Shown here piece after piece: positions 8,713 to 16,587 of a stretch of 57,234 nt of DNA. A model generated the notes under the pieces. That model was not told the DNA's origin. It worked only from the letters and a program-made list of their open reading frames with translations, and did not search any database. The DNA comes from Clostridiales bacterium (GTDB lineage: Bacteria > Bacillota > Clostridia > Oscillospirales > Oscillospiraceae). Position numbers and translations under genes: made by a program. Numbering within the stretch: the first letter of the stretch is position 1; every line of letters starts with the position of its first letter. The DNA is taken from contig SFFV01000011.1 in the NCBI GenBank assembly GCA_004557735.1, forward strand, positions 1 through 57,234, read 5' to 3'.

Positions 8713-11112
8713 TTATCGGACCTTCCAGATATCGCGCACATACTCGGCGACGGCGCGGTCGCTCGAAAACCAGCCGGATCTGGCGATGTTCACAAGCGCC
8801 TTGCGCTGGAAGGAGAGGTTGCCGGTCTCTCCGGCGAGCGAATCCCACGCCGCGAGATACGGCGCAAAGTCGCGCAGGACGAAGAATTCGTCGTTGTATT
8901 TGAGCAGCGCGTCCTCAAGATCCCAGAACCTGCTGCCGAGCGAGCCGTCCGTGAGGTGGGCGAGCACGCGCGCGAGCACCGGGTCGTTTTCGGCGCATTC
9001 GCGGGCATTGTAGCCGCCCTGCGTGGTGAAGCGCTCGGTCTCCTCGCTTGTGAGACCGAAGATCGTAATGTTCTCCGCGCCGACGCGCTCGAGTATTTCG
9101 ACGTTTGCGCCGTCGAGCGTGCCGAGCGTCACGGCGCCGTTCATCATAAACTTCATGCAGCCGGTGCCGCTCGCCTCCTTTCCGGCGCTGGAGATCTGCT
9201 CGGAGATGTCGGCGGCGGGGTAGATGCGCTGGCCCATCGTCACACCGAAATTCTCCATGAACACGACTTTCATCCGGCGGCTCACCACGGGGTCGGCGTT
9301 CACAAGATCGGCCACGGCGCACACGAACCGGATGCTCTCCTTGGCAAAGGCGTAGCTGTGCGCGGCTTTGCCGGCGAAAATGAACGTGCTCGCCGGGACC
9401 TTCGCGCAGGGATCGTCCTTGAGCCGGTCGTAGAGCGCGAGAATTTTAAAGGCGTTGAGAAGCTGGCGCTTGTAGGCGTGGATGCGCTTGACCTGCACGT
9501 CGATGAGCCCGTCCGGATTGCAGGCGATGCCGAAGCCGCGCGCGATATAATCGCAGAGGTTTTTCTTCGCCGCGAGCTTCACCTTGGCAAGCTCGCGCAG
9601 CGACTCGGTGTCGTTTGCGTATGCCAGCAGACCCTCGAGCTTTTCCGGCTGCTCGATCCAGCCGTCGCCGATGCGCTCGGTGATGTAGCGCGAGAGAGCG
9701 GGGTTTGCCTGCAGGAGGAAGCGGCGGTGGGAAACGCCGTTCGTCTTGTTGTTGAACTTTTCCGGGGAGATGGCGTAAAAATCGCGCAGGACGGTGTTTT
9801 TCAGGATCTCCGTGTGGAGCTTCGCCACGCCGTTCACCGAGTGGCCGCCGATCACGGAGAGGTTCGCCATGCGCACGAAGCCGCCGCCGAGGACGGCGGT
9901 GGCCTGCTGGCGGTCGTGCCAGCCGGGGACGGACTGGTCAAAGCTCTCGCGCCAGCGGCGGTCGATCTCCTCGATGATCTGGAACTGGCGGGGGAGGAGC
10001 GAGCGCATAAGCGACACCGGCCACTTCTCCAGCGCTTCCGGCATGACGGTGTGGTTCGTGTAGGAGACCGTGCGGCAGGTGATGTCCCACGCTTCCTCCC
10101 ACGGGAGGCCTTCGCCGTCCATGAGAAGCCGCATCAGCTCCGGCACGCAGAGCGCGGGGTGGGTGTCGTTCGTGTGGATGGCGACGCGCTCGGGGAGAGC
10201 GTCCCAGGAAAGCCCCGTGGCGCGGAACGTGCGCAGCACGCTTTGCAGTCCGGCGCTGACGAAGAAATACTCCTGCTGGAGACGCAGCTGCTGTCCGGCG
10301 GGGGTGTTGTCGTCGGGATAGAGGAGGCAGGTGATCGCCTCGGCGTCGTTGTTGGCCTTCTGCGCGCGGGAATAGTCCCCGGCGTTGAAGGCGTCGAGAT
10401 CGAGCTGCTTGTGTACCGGGCCGGCGCGCCAGAGACGGAGCGTATTCACCGCGTGCGCGCCGTAGCCGAGGATGGGGACGTCGTAGGGCGTGGCGAGAAC
10501 GCTGCGGTAATCGCGCAGCTCATACACCATGCGGCCGTTCTCCTCGCGCCGGTCCACCGTGCCGCCGAAGCGCACCTCCACGGCTTCGCTCGGCACCGCG
10601 GTCTCCCACGGGTAGCCGTCCGAGAGCCAGTCGTCCGGCTCCTCGGTCTGACGGCCGGAGCGGATGCGCTGACGGAACAGACCGTAGCGGTACCGGAGAC
10701 CCATGCCGACGCACGGCACGTCCTCCGCCGCGAGTGAGTCGAGATAGCACGCCGCGAGACGGCCGAGACCGCCGTTGCCGAGACCGGGATCGCGCTCGCA
10801 TTCGAGCAGCGCGTCCAGATCCTCGCCGAGCTCGGCGAGAACAGCGGCGGCCATGTCGCGGATGCCGAGCTGGATGAGATAGTTTTCGAGCAGCCGCCCG
10901 ACAAGAAATTCCATCGAGAAGTAATAGACGATCTTCTCCCCGGCGGCGGCGCGGCGGCGCAGCGTTTCGGCGCGCACGCCCGAGCAGCATTCGCGGATCA
11001 TCGCCGCGAGCGCGGTATAGCGTTCCATGCGCGAGCACTCGGCAAACGGCTTCGAGCAGGTCTCGGCGATGCTTTCCAGATATTCTCTCTTAAACTCTTC
11101 TCTTCCGGGCAT
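8713..11112 (-). CDS. glgP: Glycogen/maltodextrin phosphorylase (GT35)
   Basis: Phosphorolyses glycogen ends to glucose-1-phosphate, using pyridoxal phosphate. The start at 11112 (MPGREEFKREYLES) has AGGAG upstream; a longer frame extends into glgB and is rejected. The length of 799 residues is typical. The PLP lysine is K654 in EASGTGCMKF, followed by GTLDGANVEI. The usual GTGNMK asparagine is cysteine here, a small oddity. The gene starts 23 bp inside the end of glgB. Confidence 0.94.
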   Translation of the reverse strand: MPGREEFKREYLESIAETCSKPFAECSRMERYTALAAMIRECCSGVRAETLRRRAAAGEKIVYYFSMEFLVGRLLENYLIQLGIRDMAAAVLAELGEDLDALLECERDPGLGNGGLGRLAACYLDSLAAEDVPCVGMGLRYRYGLFRQRIRSGRQTEEPDDWLSDGYPWETAVPSEAVEVRFGGTVDRREENGRMVYELRDYRSVLATPYDVPILGYGAHAVNTLRLWRAGPVHKQLDLDAFNAGDYSRAQKANNDAEAITCLLYPDDNTPAGQQLRLQQEYFFVSAGLQSVLRTFRATGLSWDALPERVAIHTNDTHPALCVPELMRLLMDGEGLPWEEAWDITCRTVSYTNHTVMPEALEKWPVSLMRSLLPRQFQIIEEIDRRWRESFDQSVPGWHDRQQATAVLGGGFVRMANLSVIGGHSVNGVAKLHTEILKNTVLRDFYAISPEKFNNKTNGVSHRRFLLQANPALSRYITERIGDGWIEQPEKLEGLLAYANDTESLRELAKVKLAAKKNLCDYIARGFGIACNPDGLIDVQVKRIHAYKRQLLNAFKILALYDRLKDDPCAKVPASTFIFAGKAAHSYAFAKESIRFVCAVADLVNADPVVSRRMKVVFMENFGVTMGQRIYPAADISEQISSAGKEASGTGCMKFMMNGAVTLGTLDGANVEILERVGAENITIFGLTSEETERFTTQGGYNARECAENDPVLARVLAHLTDGSLGSRFWDLEDALLKYNDEFFVLRDFAPYLAAWDSLAGETGNLSFQRKALVNIARSGWFSSDRAVAEYVRDIWKVR

Positions 11113-12958
11113 GGGTCGTTTCTCCTGTATATTTGATGAGCGTCCCGCCGAGCGGCGGCACGGTGAGCACGAGCGATTGGCCGCGCCCGTGCGAGGGAAC
11201 TTTTTTCGTATGCAGGCGGCGCGGATTCGTCTTTCCGCTGCCGCCGAAGCGCGCGTCGTCCGAGGACAAGATCTCCTGCCACGCGCCCGCAAACGGCACG
11301 CCGAGACGGAAGCTCTCGTGCGATTCGGGACGGAAATTCAGCACGCACAGTATGGCGGAGCCGTCCTTCGCTTTGCGGACGAACGAGAGGATGCCCTGCT
11401 CGCTGTTGTCCGCGTCGATCCAGTCAAAGCCGTCCCAGCCGTTGTCGATCTCCCAGAGCGCCTTTTCCGCGCGGTAGATGTGGTTGAGAGCGCGGATGAA
11501 CGCCTGCACGCCCGCATGCGTGGCATGCTGCAGAAGGAACCATTCCAGCTCTTCATAATCGCGCCACTCGATGAACTGCGCGAACTCGTTGCCCATGAAG
11601 CTGAGCATCCCGCCGGGGTGGCACGCCGCGTACATCGGCAGCAGCCGCGCGCCGGCAAACTGCCGCCACCAGTCGCCGGGCATCCGCCCGATGAGCGAGC
11701 GCTTGCCGTGCACGACCTCGTCGTGGCTGAGCGGGAGGATATAGTTCTCGCTGAAAGCGTACATCATCGAGAACGTCAGCAGGCCGTGGTTATACTTCCG
11801 GCCGTCAAAGTCGATGGACAGATACCGGAGCGTGTCGTTCATCCAGCCCATGTCCCATTTATAATGGAAGCCGAGCCCGCCCTTTTCCGGCGGATACGTT
11901 ACGAGCGGCCAGGCCGAGCTCTCCTCGGCATACGTCGCCGCGCCGGGAACGCGCCTGCCGATGACGGTGTTGAGCGCCTGCAAAAACGCCACCGCCGCGA
12001 GATCCTCCTCGCCGCCGCGCTCGTTGTACTTTTTCCGCGCGGGATCGTCCACGCCGAAGTTGAGATAGAGCATGCTGCTCACGCCGTCCACGCGCAGCGC
12101 GTCGGCGTGGTATTCCTCCAGCCAGAAGAGCGCCGAGCTGATAAGGAACGAGCGGACCTCGTTGCGGGCGTGGTTGAATTTATAGGTACCCCAACCGGGC
12201 ATGTCGCCGGATTCATAGAGCGCCGTGCCGTCAAACCGGCCGAGACCGTGCGCGTCGCGGCAGAAATGCCCGGGCACCCAGTCGAGAATGACGCCGATCC
12301 CGGCGCGGTGACACTCGTTGATGAGATGCATCAGCCCCTCCGGCTCGCCGAAGCGGGATGTGGCGGCAAAAAAGCCCGTCGTCTGATAGCCCCAGCTTCC
12401 GTCGAACGGGTGCTCCGTCACGGGCAGAAGCTCGAGATGCGTGTACCCCATGTCTTTCATATACGGCACGAGCGTGTCGGCAAGCTCATACCAGGTGTAA
12501 AAGCTCCCGTCCGGGTGCCGCCGCCACGAACCGGCGTGGACCTCGTAAATGTTCCGCGGCCCGCCAAGCGCGCGGCGGTTTGCCATCCATTCGCCGTCCG
12601 TCCAGCGGTAGGAGAGCGCGTGGATGCGCGAGGCGGTGCCGGGGCGCACCTCGGCCGCGAGCGCGAAGGGGTCGGCTTTCCAGACAACGGAGCCGTCCGC
12701 GCCCTCGACGATGTATTTATAGAGCTGTCCGGCGCACGCGCCCGGGACAAAGCCGCGCCATACGCCGAACCTGTCCCGGCTGAGCCAGTGCGCGCCGTCG
12801 CTCCACGAGCAGAAATCGCCCGTCACGCGGACGCTTCGCGCATTCGGCGCCCATACGGAGAACGATACGCCGTCCGGCGCGGCATGCGCGCCGAAGAGCT
12901 TCTGCGCATCGTAATTCACGCCGTCGATCCATGACTGTTCCGGGCGGTATGTATCCAA
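11090..12958 (-). CDS. glgB: 1,4-alpha-glucan branching enzyme
   Basis: Introduces alpha-1,6 branches into glycogen (GH13_9). The N-terminal beta-sandwich (about residues 20-105, VSFSVWAPNARSVRV) is followed by the barrel with HAGSW, the nucleophile D291 in ALRVDGVSS, E345 in ATYAEESS and LSHDEVVHGK. The 622 residues match the short form of the family. First gene of the glycogen operon; the downstream gene glgP overlaps its end by 23 bp. A recognisable promoter lies 37 bp upstream. Confidence 0.95.
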   Translation of the reverse strand: MDTYRPEQSWIDGVNYDAQKLFGAHAAPDGVSFSVWAPNARSVRVTGDFCSWSDGAHWLSRDRFGVWRGFVPGACAGQLYKYIVEGADGSVVWKADPFALAAEVRPGTASRIHALSYRWTDGEWMANRRALGGPRNIYEVHAGSWRRHPDGSFYTWYELADTLVPYMKDMGYTHLELLPVTEHPFDGSWGYQTTGFFAATSRFGEPEGLMHLINECHRAGIGVILDWVPGHFCRDAHGLGRFDGTALYESGDMPGWGTYKFNHARNEVRSFLISSALFWLEEYHADALRVDGVSSMLYLNFGVDDPARKKYNERGGEEDLAAVAFLQALNTVIGRRVPGAATYAEESSAWPLVTYPPEKGGLGFHYKWDMGWMNDTLRYLSIDFDGRKYNHGLLTFSMMYAFSENYILPLSHDEVVHGKRSLIGRMPGDWWRQFAGARLLPMYAACHPGGMLSFMGNEFAQFIEWRDYEELEWFLLQHATHAGVQAFIRALNHIYRAEKALWEIDNGWDGFDWIDADNSEQGILSFVRKAKDGSAILCVLNFRPESHESFRLGVPFAGAWQEILSSDDARFGGSGKTNPRRLHTKKVPSHGRGQSLVLTVPPLGGTLIKYTGETTHARKRRV

Positions 12959-12994
12959 GGAGAAAGCCCCCCTTTTATACTTATCTTATAACAG

Positions 12995-13023
12995 AGTATA
13001 GCATACTCGCCCGCCGGTGAAAA
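12995..13023 (-). promoter_or_regulatory. Promoter of the glycogen operon
   Basis: TTTTCA, 17 bp spacer, TATACT, with GC directly before the -10 (ATGCTATACT). It lies upstream of glgB with no other gene between, so it probably drives the whole operon. Confidence 0.6.
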
Positions 13024-13056
13024 GAGCCTGCGAAAGATTTTACCGTGTCCCGGAGG

Positions 13057-13085
13057 TTTACAGAAAGCGAAAAATGTAGTATCGT
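13057..13085 (+). promoter_or_regulatory. Possible promoter of the Pro/Thr-rich lipoprotein
   Basis: TTTACA, 17 bp, TATCGT, divergent from the glgB promoter. The -10 match is weak; TATAGATAAT just downstream is an alternative. Confidence 0.3.
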
Positions 13086-13129
13086 ATAGATAATAAAACC
13101 ACAAAACCACACGCCAAGGAGAGCTGTTC

Positions 13130-13651
13130 ATGAGAAGAAGCACGAAATGCCTCGCCGCCGCCGCACTGATCGCGGCGCTCGGCGTCCTTTCCGCGTGCGG
13201 CGCGAGCACCGCGGCGCCCCTTCCCACGAGCGGGCCGACCGCCGCGGCGACGGAAACGCCCGCGCCGACGGAGGAACCCACGCCTGCGCCGACAGAAGCT
13301 CCCACGCCGACGCCCACGCCGGAGCCGACGGAAACGCCCGCGCCGACGGAAACGCCGGAGCCGACGCCGGCGGAGCCGACGCCGACGCCCGCCCCGCCCG
13401 TTCCGGCGGGAACGTATACATATGTGGACGCGGACGGCGGCGAATGGAAGCTGGAGCTGCGCGACGACGGGCTTTTCACCATCACCGACCCGGACGGCAA
13501 GCCCCATACCGGCGAGGGGTGGTCCACCGCCGCGGACGGCTCCGTCCACTGCGGGCCGACGGACATTTATTTCGCGCCCTTCGCGTTCAACGGCGGGTGC
13601 AGCCGCTGGAAGATCTCCGGCAATACGTGCACGCCGCTCGAGCGCGCCTGA
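13130..13651 (+). CDS. Lipoprotein with Pro/Thr/Glu-rich spacer, unknown C-terminal domain
   Basis: Signal peptide with lipobox LSAC (C23), so it is anchored outside the membrane. Residues about 30-95 are a low-complexity TPxPTE spacer that probably reaches through the cell wall. The C-terminal domain of about 80 residues (GTYTYVDADGGEWKLEL onward) looks like a small beta-rich fold and contains two cysteines. I recognise no family. AAGGAG precedes the ATG. It stands between the divergent glycogen operon and the hexokinase gene, about 60 bp from the latter, and may be co-transcribed with it. Confidence 0.75.
   Translation: MRRSTKCLAAAALIAALGVLSACGASTAAPLPTSGPTAAATETPAPTEEPTPAPTEAPTPTPTPEPTETPAPTETPEPTPAEPTPTPAPPVPAGTYTYVDADGGEWKLELRDDGLFTITDPDGKPHTGEGWSTAADGSVHCGPTDIYFAPFAFNGGCSRWKISGNTCTPLERA
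13257..13400 (+). repeat. Degenerate tandem repeat coding the TPxPTE spacer
   Basis: Units like CCGACGGAAACGCCCGCG recur with slight changes through this stretch and encode Thr-Pro/Ala-Pro-Thr-Glu. Such DNA is prone to length variation. Confidence 0.6.
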
Positions 13652-13709
13652 AAAAAACGATACATCCCGGACGCGGCGTGAGCGCGCCCGGACAGGGGGA
13701 ATGACCGCC

Positions 13710-15005
13710 ATGTGTGCAAAAGAAACTGCCAAAGAATTTCTCCGGCGTCACAACATGCTCTATGAGCAGCAGCCGTTTGAGGCGCTGACGGACGCCTACA
13801 TTTCCGACATGCGCGCGGGACTGCGCGGCGAAGCCTCCACGCTTATGATGCTGCCGTCGTTTCTTCCCGCGGCGGGCGCGCCGCGCACGGGCGAGAGCGT
13901 TCTCGTGCTCGACGCCGGCGGCACGAATCTCCGCGCCGGGCGCATCCGCTTTGACGGGACGGGAAAGCCCGTCACGGAAGCGCTGCAGAAGCGCCGCATG
14001 CCCGGCACGCTCGGCGAGGACACGGACGCGGAGGAAATGTTCCGCGACATCGCAGAGCTTGCGCTCACGGTCGCGGGGGAGGCGGAGCGCGCGTGCATCG
14101 CGTTCTCGTTCCCGTGCGAGTGCCTGCCGAACGGCGACGGGCGGATCATCAGCATGGGCAAGGAATCGCGCGTCACCGGCGCGGAGGGAAAGCTCGTGTG
14201 CGAGGGCATCGAAACGGCGATGCGCGCGCTCGGCGCGCCCGGTGAGCGCCGCTGGCGGCTCATCAACGACACCGTCGGCTCCATGCTCGGCGGCATGGCC
14301 TCGTGCGACAGAACGCGCTACGCCGATTTCATCGGCTTTATTCTCGGCACCGGCACAAACGCCTGCTGCCATGTGAAGGCGTGCGACGTTGCCAAATCGC
14401 CCGAAACGGCGGCGATGGGCGGCGAAACGCTCGTCAATCTGGAATCCGGCTGCTTTGGCCGCGTGCTGCGCGGCACGGCGGACGCCATCGTGGACGAGGC
14501 GTCCGGCATGCCCGGCGACCACCCGGCGGAAAAGATGATCTCCGGGGCATACTACCGGCAGCTGCTGCGTGAAACGCTTCTCCTTGCCGCGCGCGAGAGG
14601 ATTCTCTCGGCAAAGAGCGGGGAGAATATCGCCGCGCTCTCCATCACGAGCGCGATGGTGGACGCCTTCTGTCTCGACGCTGCGGGCGGCAGCGCCGTCG
14701 CCGAGGCGCTCGAAACGGAGGACGACCGCCGCTTCGCTTCCGAGATCAACGCGCTGCTGCTCGAGCGTGCCGCGCGCATCGCCGCGGCGTGCCTGTGCGC
14801 GATCCTCCGGGAACGCAATATCCCCGCCGGAAAGCTCACCGGCATATGCGCGGACGGGACGATGCTCAAGCTCAACCCCGTGCTGCGCCCGCGCATGGAG
14901 GCGCTGATCGCGGAGTATACCGCCCGGCACGATATCGGCGGCGCGGAGTTTCTCTTCGCCGGCGACGCCACGCTCCTCGGCTGCGCCTGGGCCGCGCTGG
15001 CGTAA
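13710..15005 (+). CDS. Hexokinase-family sugar kinase (eukaryotic-type fold)
   Basis: ATP-dependent hexose kinase related to the eukaryotic hexokinase family rather than bacterial ROK glucokinase. Motifs: phosphate-1 LDAGGTNLRAG (about 68-78), FSFPCECLPNGDG, catalytic D187 in LINDTVGSM and adenosine/phosphate-2 ILGTGTNACC. The length of 431 residues fits a single-domain hexokinase. The ATG at 13710 is chosen because GGGGGA lies about nine bases upstream; the in-frame ATG at 13701 has no room for a Shine-Dalgarno. It may feed glucose into glucose-6-phosphate for the glycogen genes next door, but this link is inference. Confidence 0.82.
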   Translation: MCAKETAKEFLRRHNMLYEQQPFEALTDAYISDMRAGLRGEASTLMMLPSFLPAAGAPRTGESVLVLDAGGTNLRAGRIRFDGTGKPVTEALQKRRMPGTLGEDTDAEEMFRDIAELALTVAGEAERACIAFSFPCECLPNGDGRIISMGKESRVTGAEGKLVCEGIETAMRALGAPGERRWRLINDTVGSMLGGMASCDRTRYADFIGFILGTGTNACCHVKACDVAKSPETAAMGGETLVNLESGCFGRVLRGTADAIVDEASGMPGDHPAEKMISGAYYRQLLRETLLLAARERILSAKSGENIAALSITSAMVDAFCLDAAGGSAVAEALETEDDRRFASEINALLLERAARIAAACLCAILRERNIPAGKLTGICADGTMLKLNPVLRPRMEALIAEYTARHDIGGAEFLFAGDATLLGCAWAALA

Positions 15006-15019
15006 AAAAGGAAATCACC

Positions 15020-16042
15020 ATGAAAAACTACCGCACTCCCCGCAAAGAAGAAACGTCCTCCCGCCGCGCGCGGCGCGCCTCGCAGAAAAAGGTCATGCTC
15101 ATCGGCTGGGTCTTCCTCGGCGTGATGCTTGCCGCCGCGCTCGCCGCCGTTATTCTGCTGCTTCCCGGACGGGACAAAGCCCCCGATACGGAGGACCGCC
15201 CCCTCTCCGTGCCGCAGCTCAACCCCGGCGTGGGCGGCAGCGCCTTCCAGACGGAGCAGACCGCCCCGCCCATCGAAACCGGCAACGCCGGCAGCGGACG
15301 GCGCGTCTCCGTCAACCGGTTCGACTGCGATTATACCCCGCCCGAGACCGTGACGCTCGGCGTTTTGAAGTCCGTCGATCTCACGGCGCTCGGCGAGACC
15401 GTGGCGGCGAACGTCGCCGCGAACGGCTGGGGCAGCGTGACGTATTCCGTCTCGGAAAACGGCTCGCTCCTTCTCCAAAACCCCGGCGCCCCGGCGCTCA
15501 CGCCGGACAACTATGAAAAGCAGGAGGCGTTCCTCGCCTCGTCCCGGCCGGAAAACGCGGCGCGCACGTTTCTGGAACACAGCGGACTCATCGGCCTGCT
15601 GCGCAGCTACGGGCTGGAGCTCGGCACGGCGGCGGAGAACGATAACGGCGTGATCACGTTCCGCGGCACGGGCAGCACCGCGCAGAGCGAGTGCAGCGTG
15701 CGCTTCAGCTTCCTCTATACCGGCGATTTCAACCAGGCGGTCGTCCGCGCGGTGTATCTCGACGGCGCGGCGGACGTGCCTGCGCTCGCCCCGAAAAAGG
15801 CGGCGTCCAATGCCGTCACATGGGACAGCGCCGACGAGGGAGCGGTCTCCGTGACCGCCGTGGAGCTTCGCAGCGTGCGCGGCCTGCCGTTTTACGCTTT
15901 CACCTGCTCGGACGGTTCGGTCGCCTACGCGCTCGCCGCGGACGAGAGCGCGCTCGATTCTCTCCCCGGCGCGCGGGAGCTGTACGAGGAGATCATGCGC
16001 GACGGCCTGCGTGAATACGTTGAAATCCGCGGCGCGGAATGA
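15020..16042 (+). CDS. Membrane-anchored protein of unknown function
   Basis: 340 residues: a basic cytoplasmic N-terminus (residues 1-23), one transmembrane helix (about 24-49, VMLIGWVFLGVMLAAALAAV) and a large extracytoplasmic part rich in Ala, Thr, Ser and acidic residues. It resembles two-component-system YycH/YycI-like or germination-type anchored proteins only in layout; I do not recognise the family. It starts 14 bp after the hexokinase stop with AAAAAAGGAAA as a binding site, so it is co-transcribed. Confidence 0.7.
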   Translation: MKNYRTPRKEETSSRRARRASQKKVMLIGWVFLGVMLAAALAAVILLLPGRDKAPDTEDRPLSVPQLNPGVGGSAFQTEQTAPPIETGNAGSGRRVSVNRFDCDYTPPETVTLGVLKSVDLTALGETVAANVAANGWGSVTYSVSENGSLLLQNPGAPALTPDNYEKQEAFLASSRPENAARTFLEHSGLIGLLRSYGLELGTAAENDNGVITFRGTGSTAQSECSVRFSFLYTGDFNQAVVRAVYLDGAADVPALAPKKAASNAVTWDSADEGAVSVTAVELRSVRGLPFYAFTCSDGSVAYALAADESALDSLPGARELYEEIMRDGLREYVEIRGAE

Positions 16043-16093
16043 TCTCTGCGCCGGAGGGGAAACGGCCGGTTTTCGTCACAATGACCAATTTTT

Positions 16094-16149
16094 TTCGCTG
16101 CAGTGAAAAATTTTTCGCTAATGTACTGGAATATTTCACTGACAGCGAA
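16094..16149. promoter_or_regulatory. Paired palindromic sites upstream of the Xre regulator
   Basis: TTCGCTGCAGTGAA at 16094-16107 and its near reverse complement TTCACTGACAGCGAA at 16135-16149 lie in an AT-rich gap of 234 bp. Each is itself a TTCRCT/AGYGAA dyad and together they can form a long hairpin. They are candidate operators for the HTH protein that follows. The rest of this gap shows no reading frame. Confidence 0.4.
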
Positions 16150-16276
16150 TGAAAAATCACTATTAGATGATTTACTATTTCACGCTTTATTCGTTAAAAT
16201 TAGTAAATCCAAACCGGGGGTCTTTGTACATACTAACCACGCTCCGGTAATCCGCTTACTGTGAGAGGGAAAACGT

Positions 16277-16510
16277 ATGCGCGAGGACTACAGAGAACGA
16301 TTCAGGATTTTGGGGCTGCGGATTGCCTATTACCGCAAGATGCGCGGCATGACGCAGGAACAGTTCGCCGAGGCGATCGGCCGGAGCGTGAGCTTCGTGA
16401 GCCAGATCGAGGCGAATAACGCCGCCGAGGTCAAGGGCGTGTCGCTCGAAACGCTTTTTCTCATGAGCGAGAAGCTCGGCGTGCCCATGGCCCGCCTTTT
16501 TGAGGACTGA
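16277..16510 (+). CDS. Xre-family helix-turn-helix regulator
   Basis: A 77-residue protein that is nearly all DNA-binding domain: LGLRIAYYRKMRGMTQEQFAE then the recognition helix RSVSFVSQIE. Such single-domain Cro/CI-like proteins act as local regulators. The start is at ATG 16277 with GAGAGGGAAAA upstream. It lies 77 bp before the oligopeptide-binding protein gene on the same strand, so regulation of the transporter is the natural guess. Confidence 0.85.
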   Translation: MREDYRERFRILGLRIAYYRKMRGMTQEQFAEAIGRSVSFVSQIEANNAAEVKGVSLETLFLMSEKLGVPMARLFED

Positions 16511-16524
16511 ACCGAATACATACG

Positions 16525-16552
16525 TTTATTAACGCTATCCGCGTTTAATAAA
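16525..16552 (+). repeat. Hairpin between regulator and binding-protein gene
   Basis: TTTATTAACGC, a five-base loop, and GCGTTTAATAAA form an almost perfect stem. There is no T-run after it, so it could be a processing/stability element or an operator rather than a terminator. Confidence 0.4.
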
Positions 16553-16587
16553 AAAGTTTGAAAATCCAATAAGGAGGAGAACAAACA

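Noticed and set aside
6413..10737. Long plus-strand open frames opposite glgD, glgC and glgP
   Set aside because: Same cause: antisense shadows of well-supported glycogen genes, with no family features or start signals.
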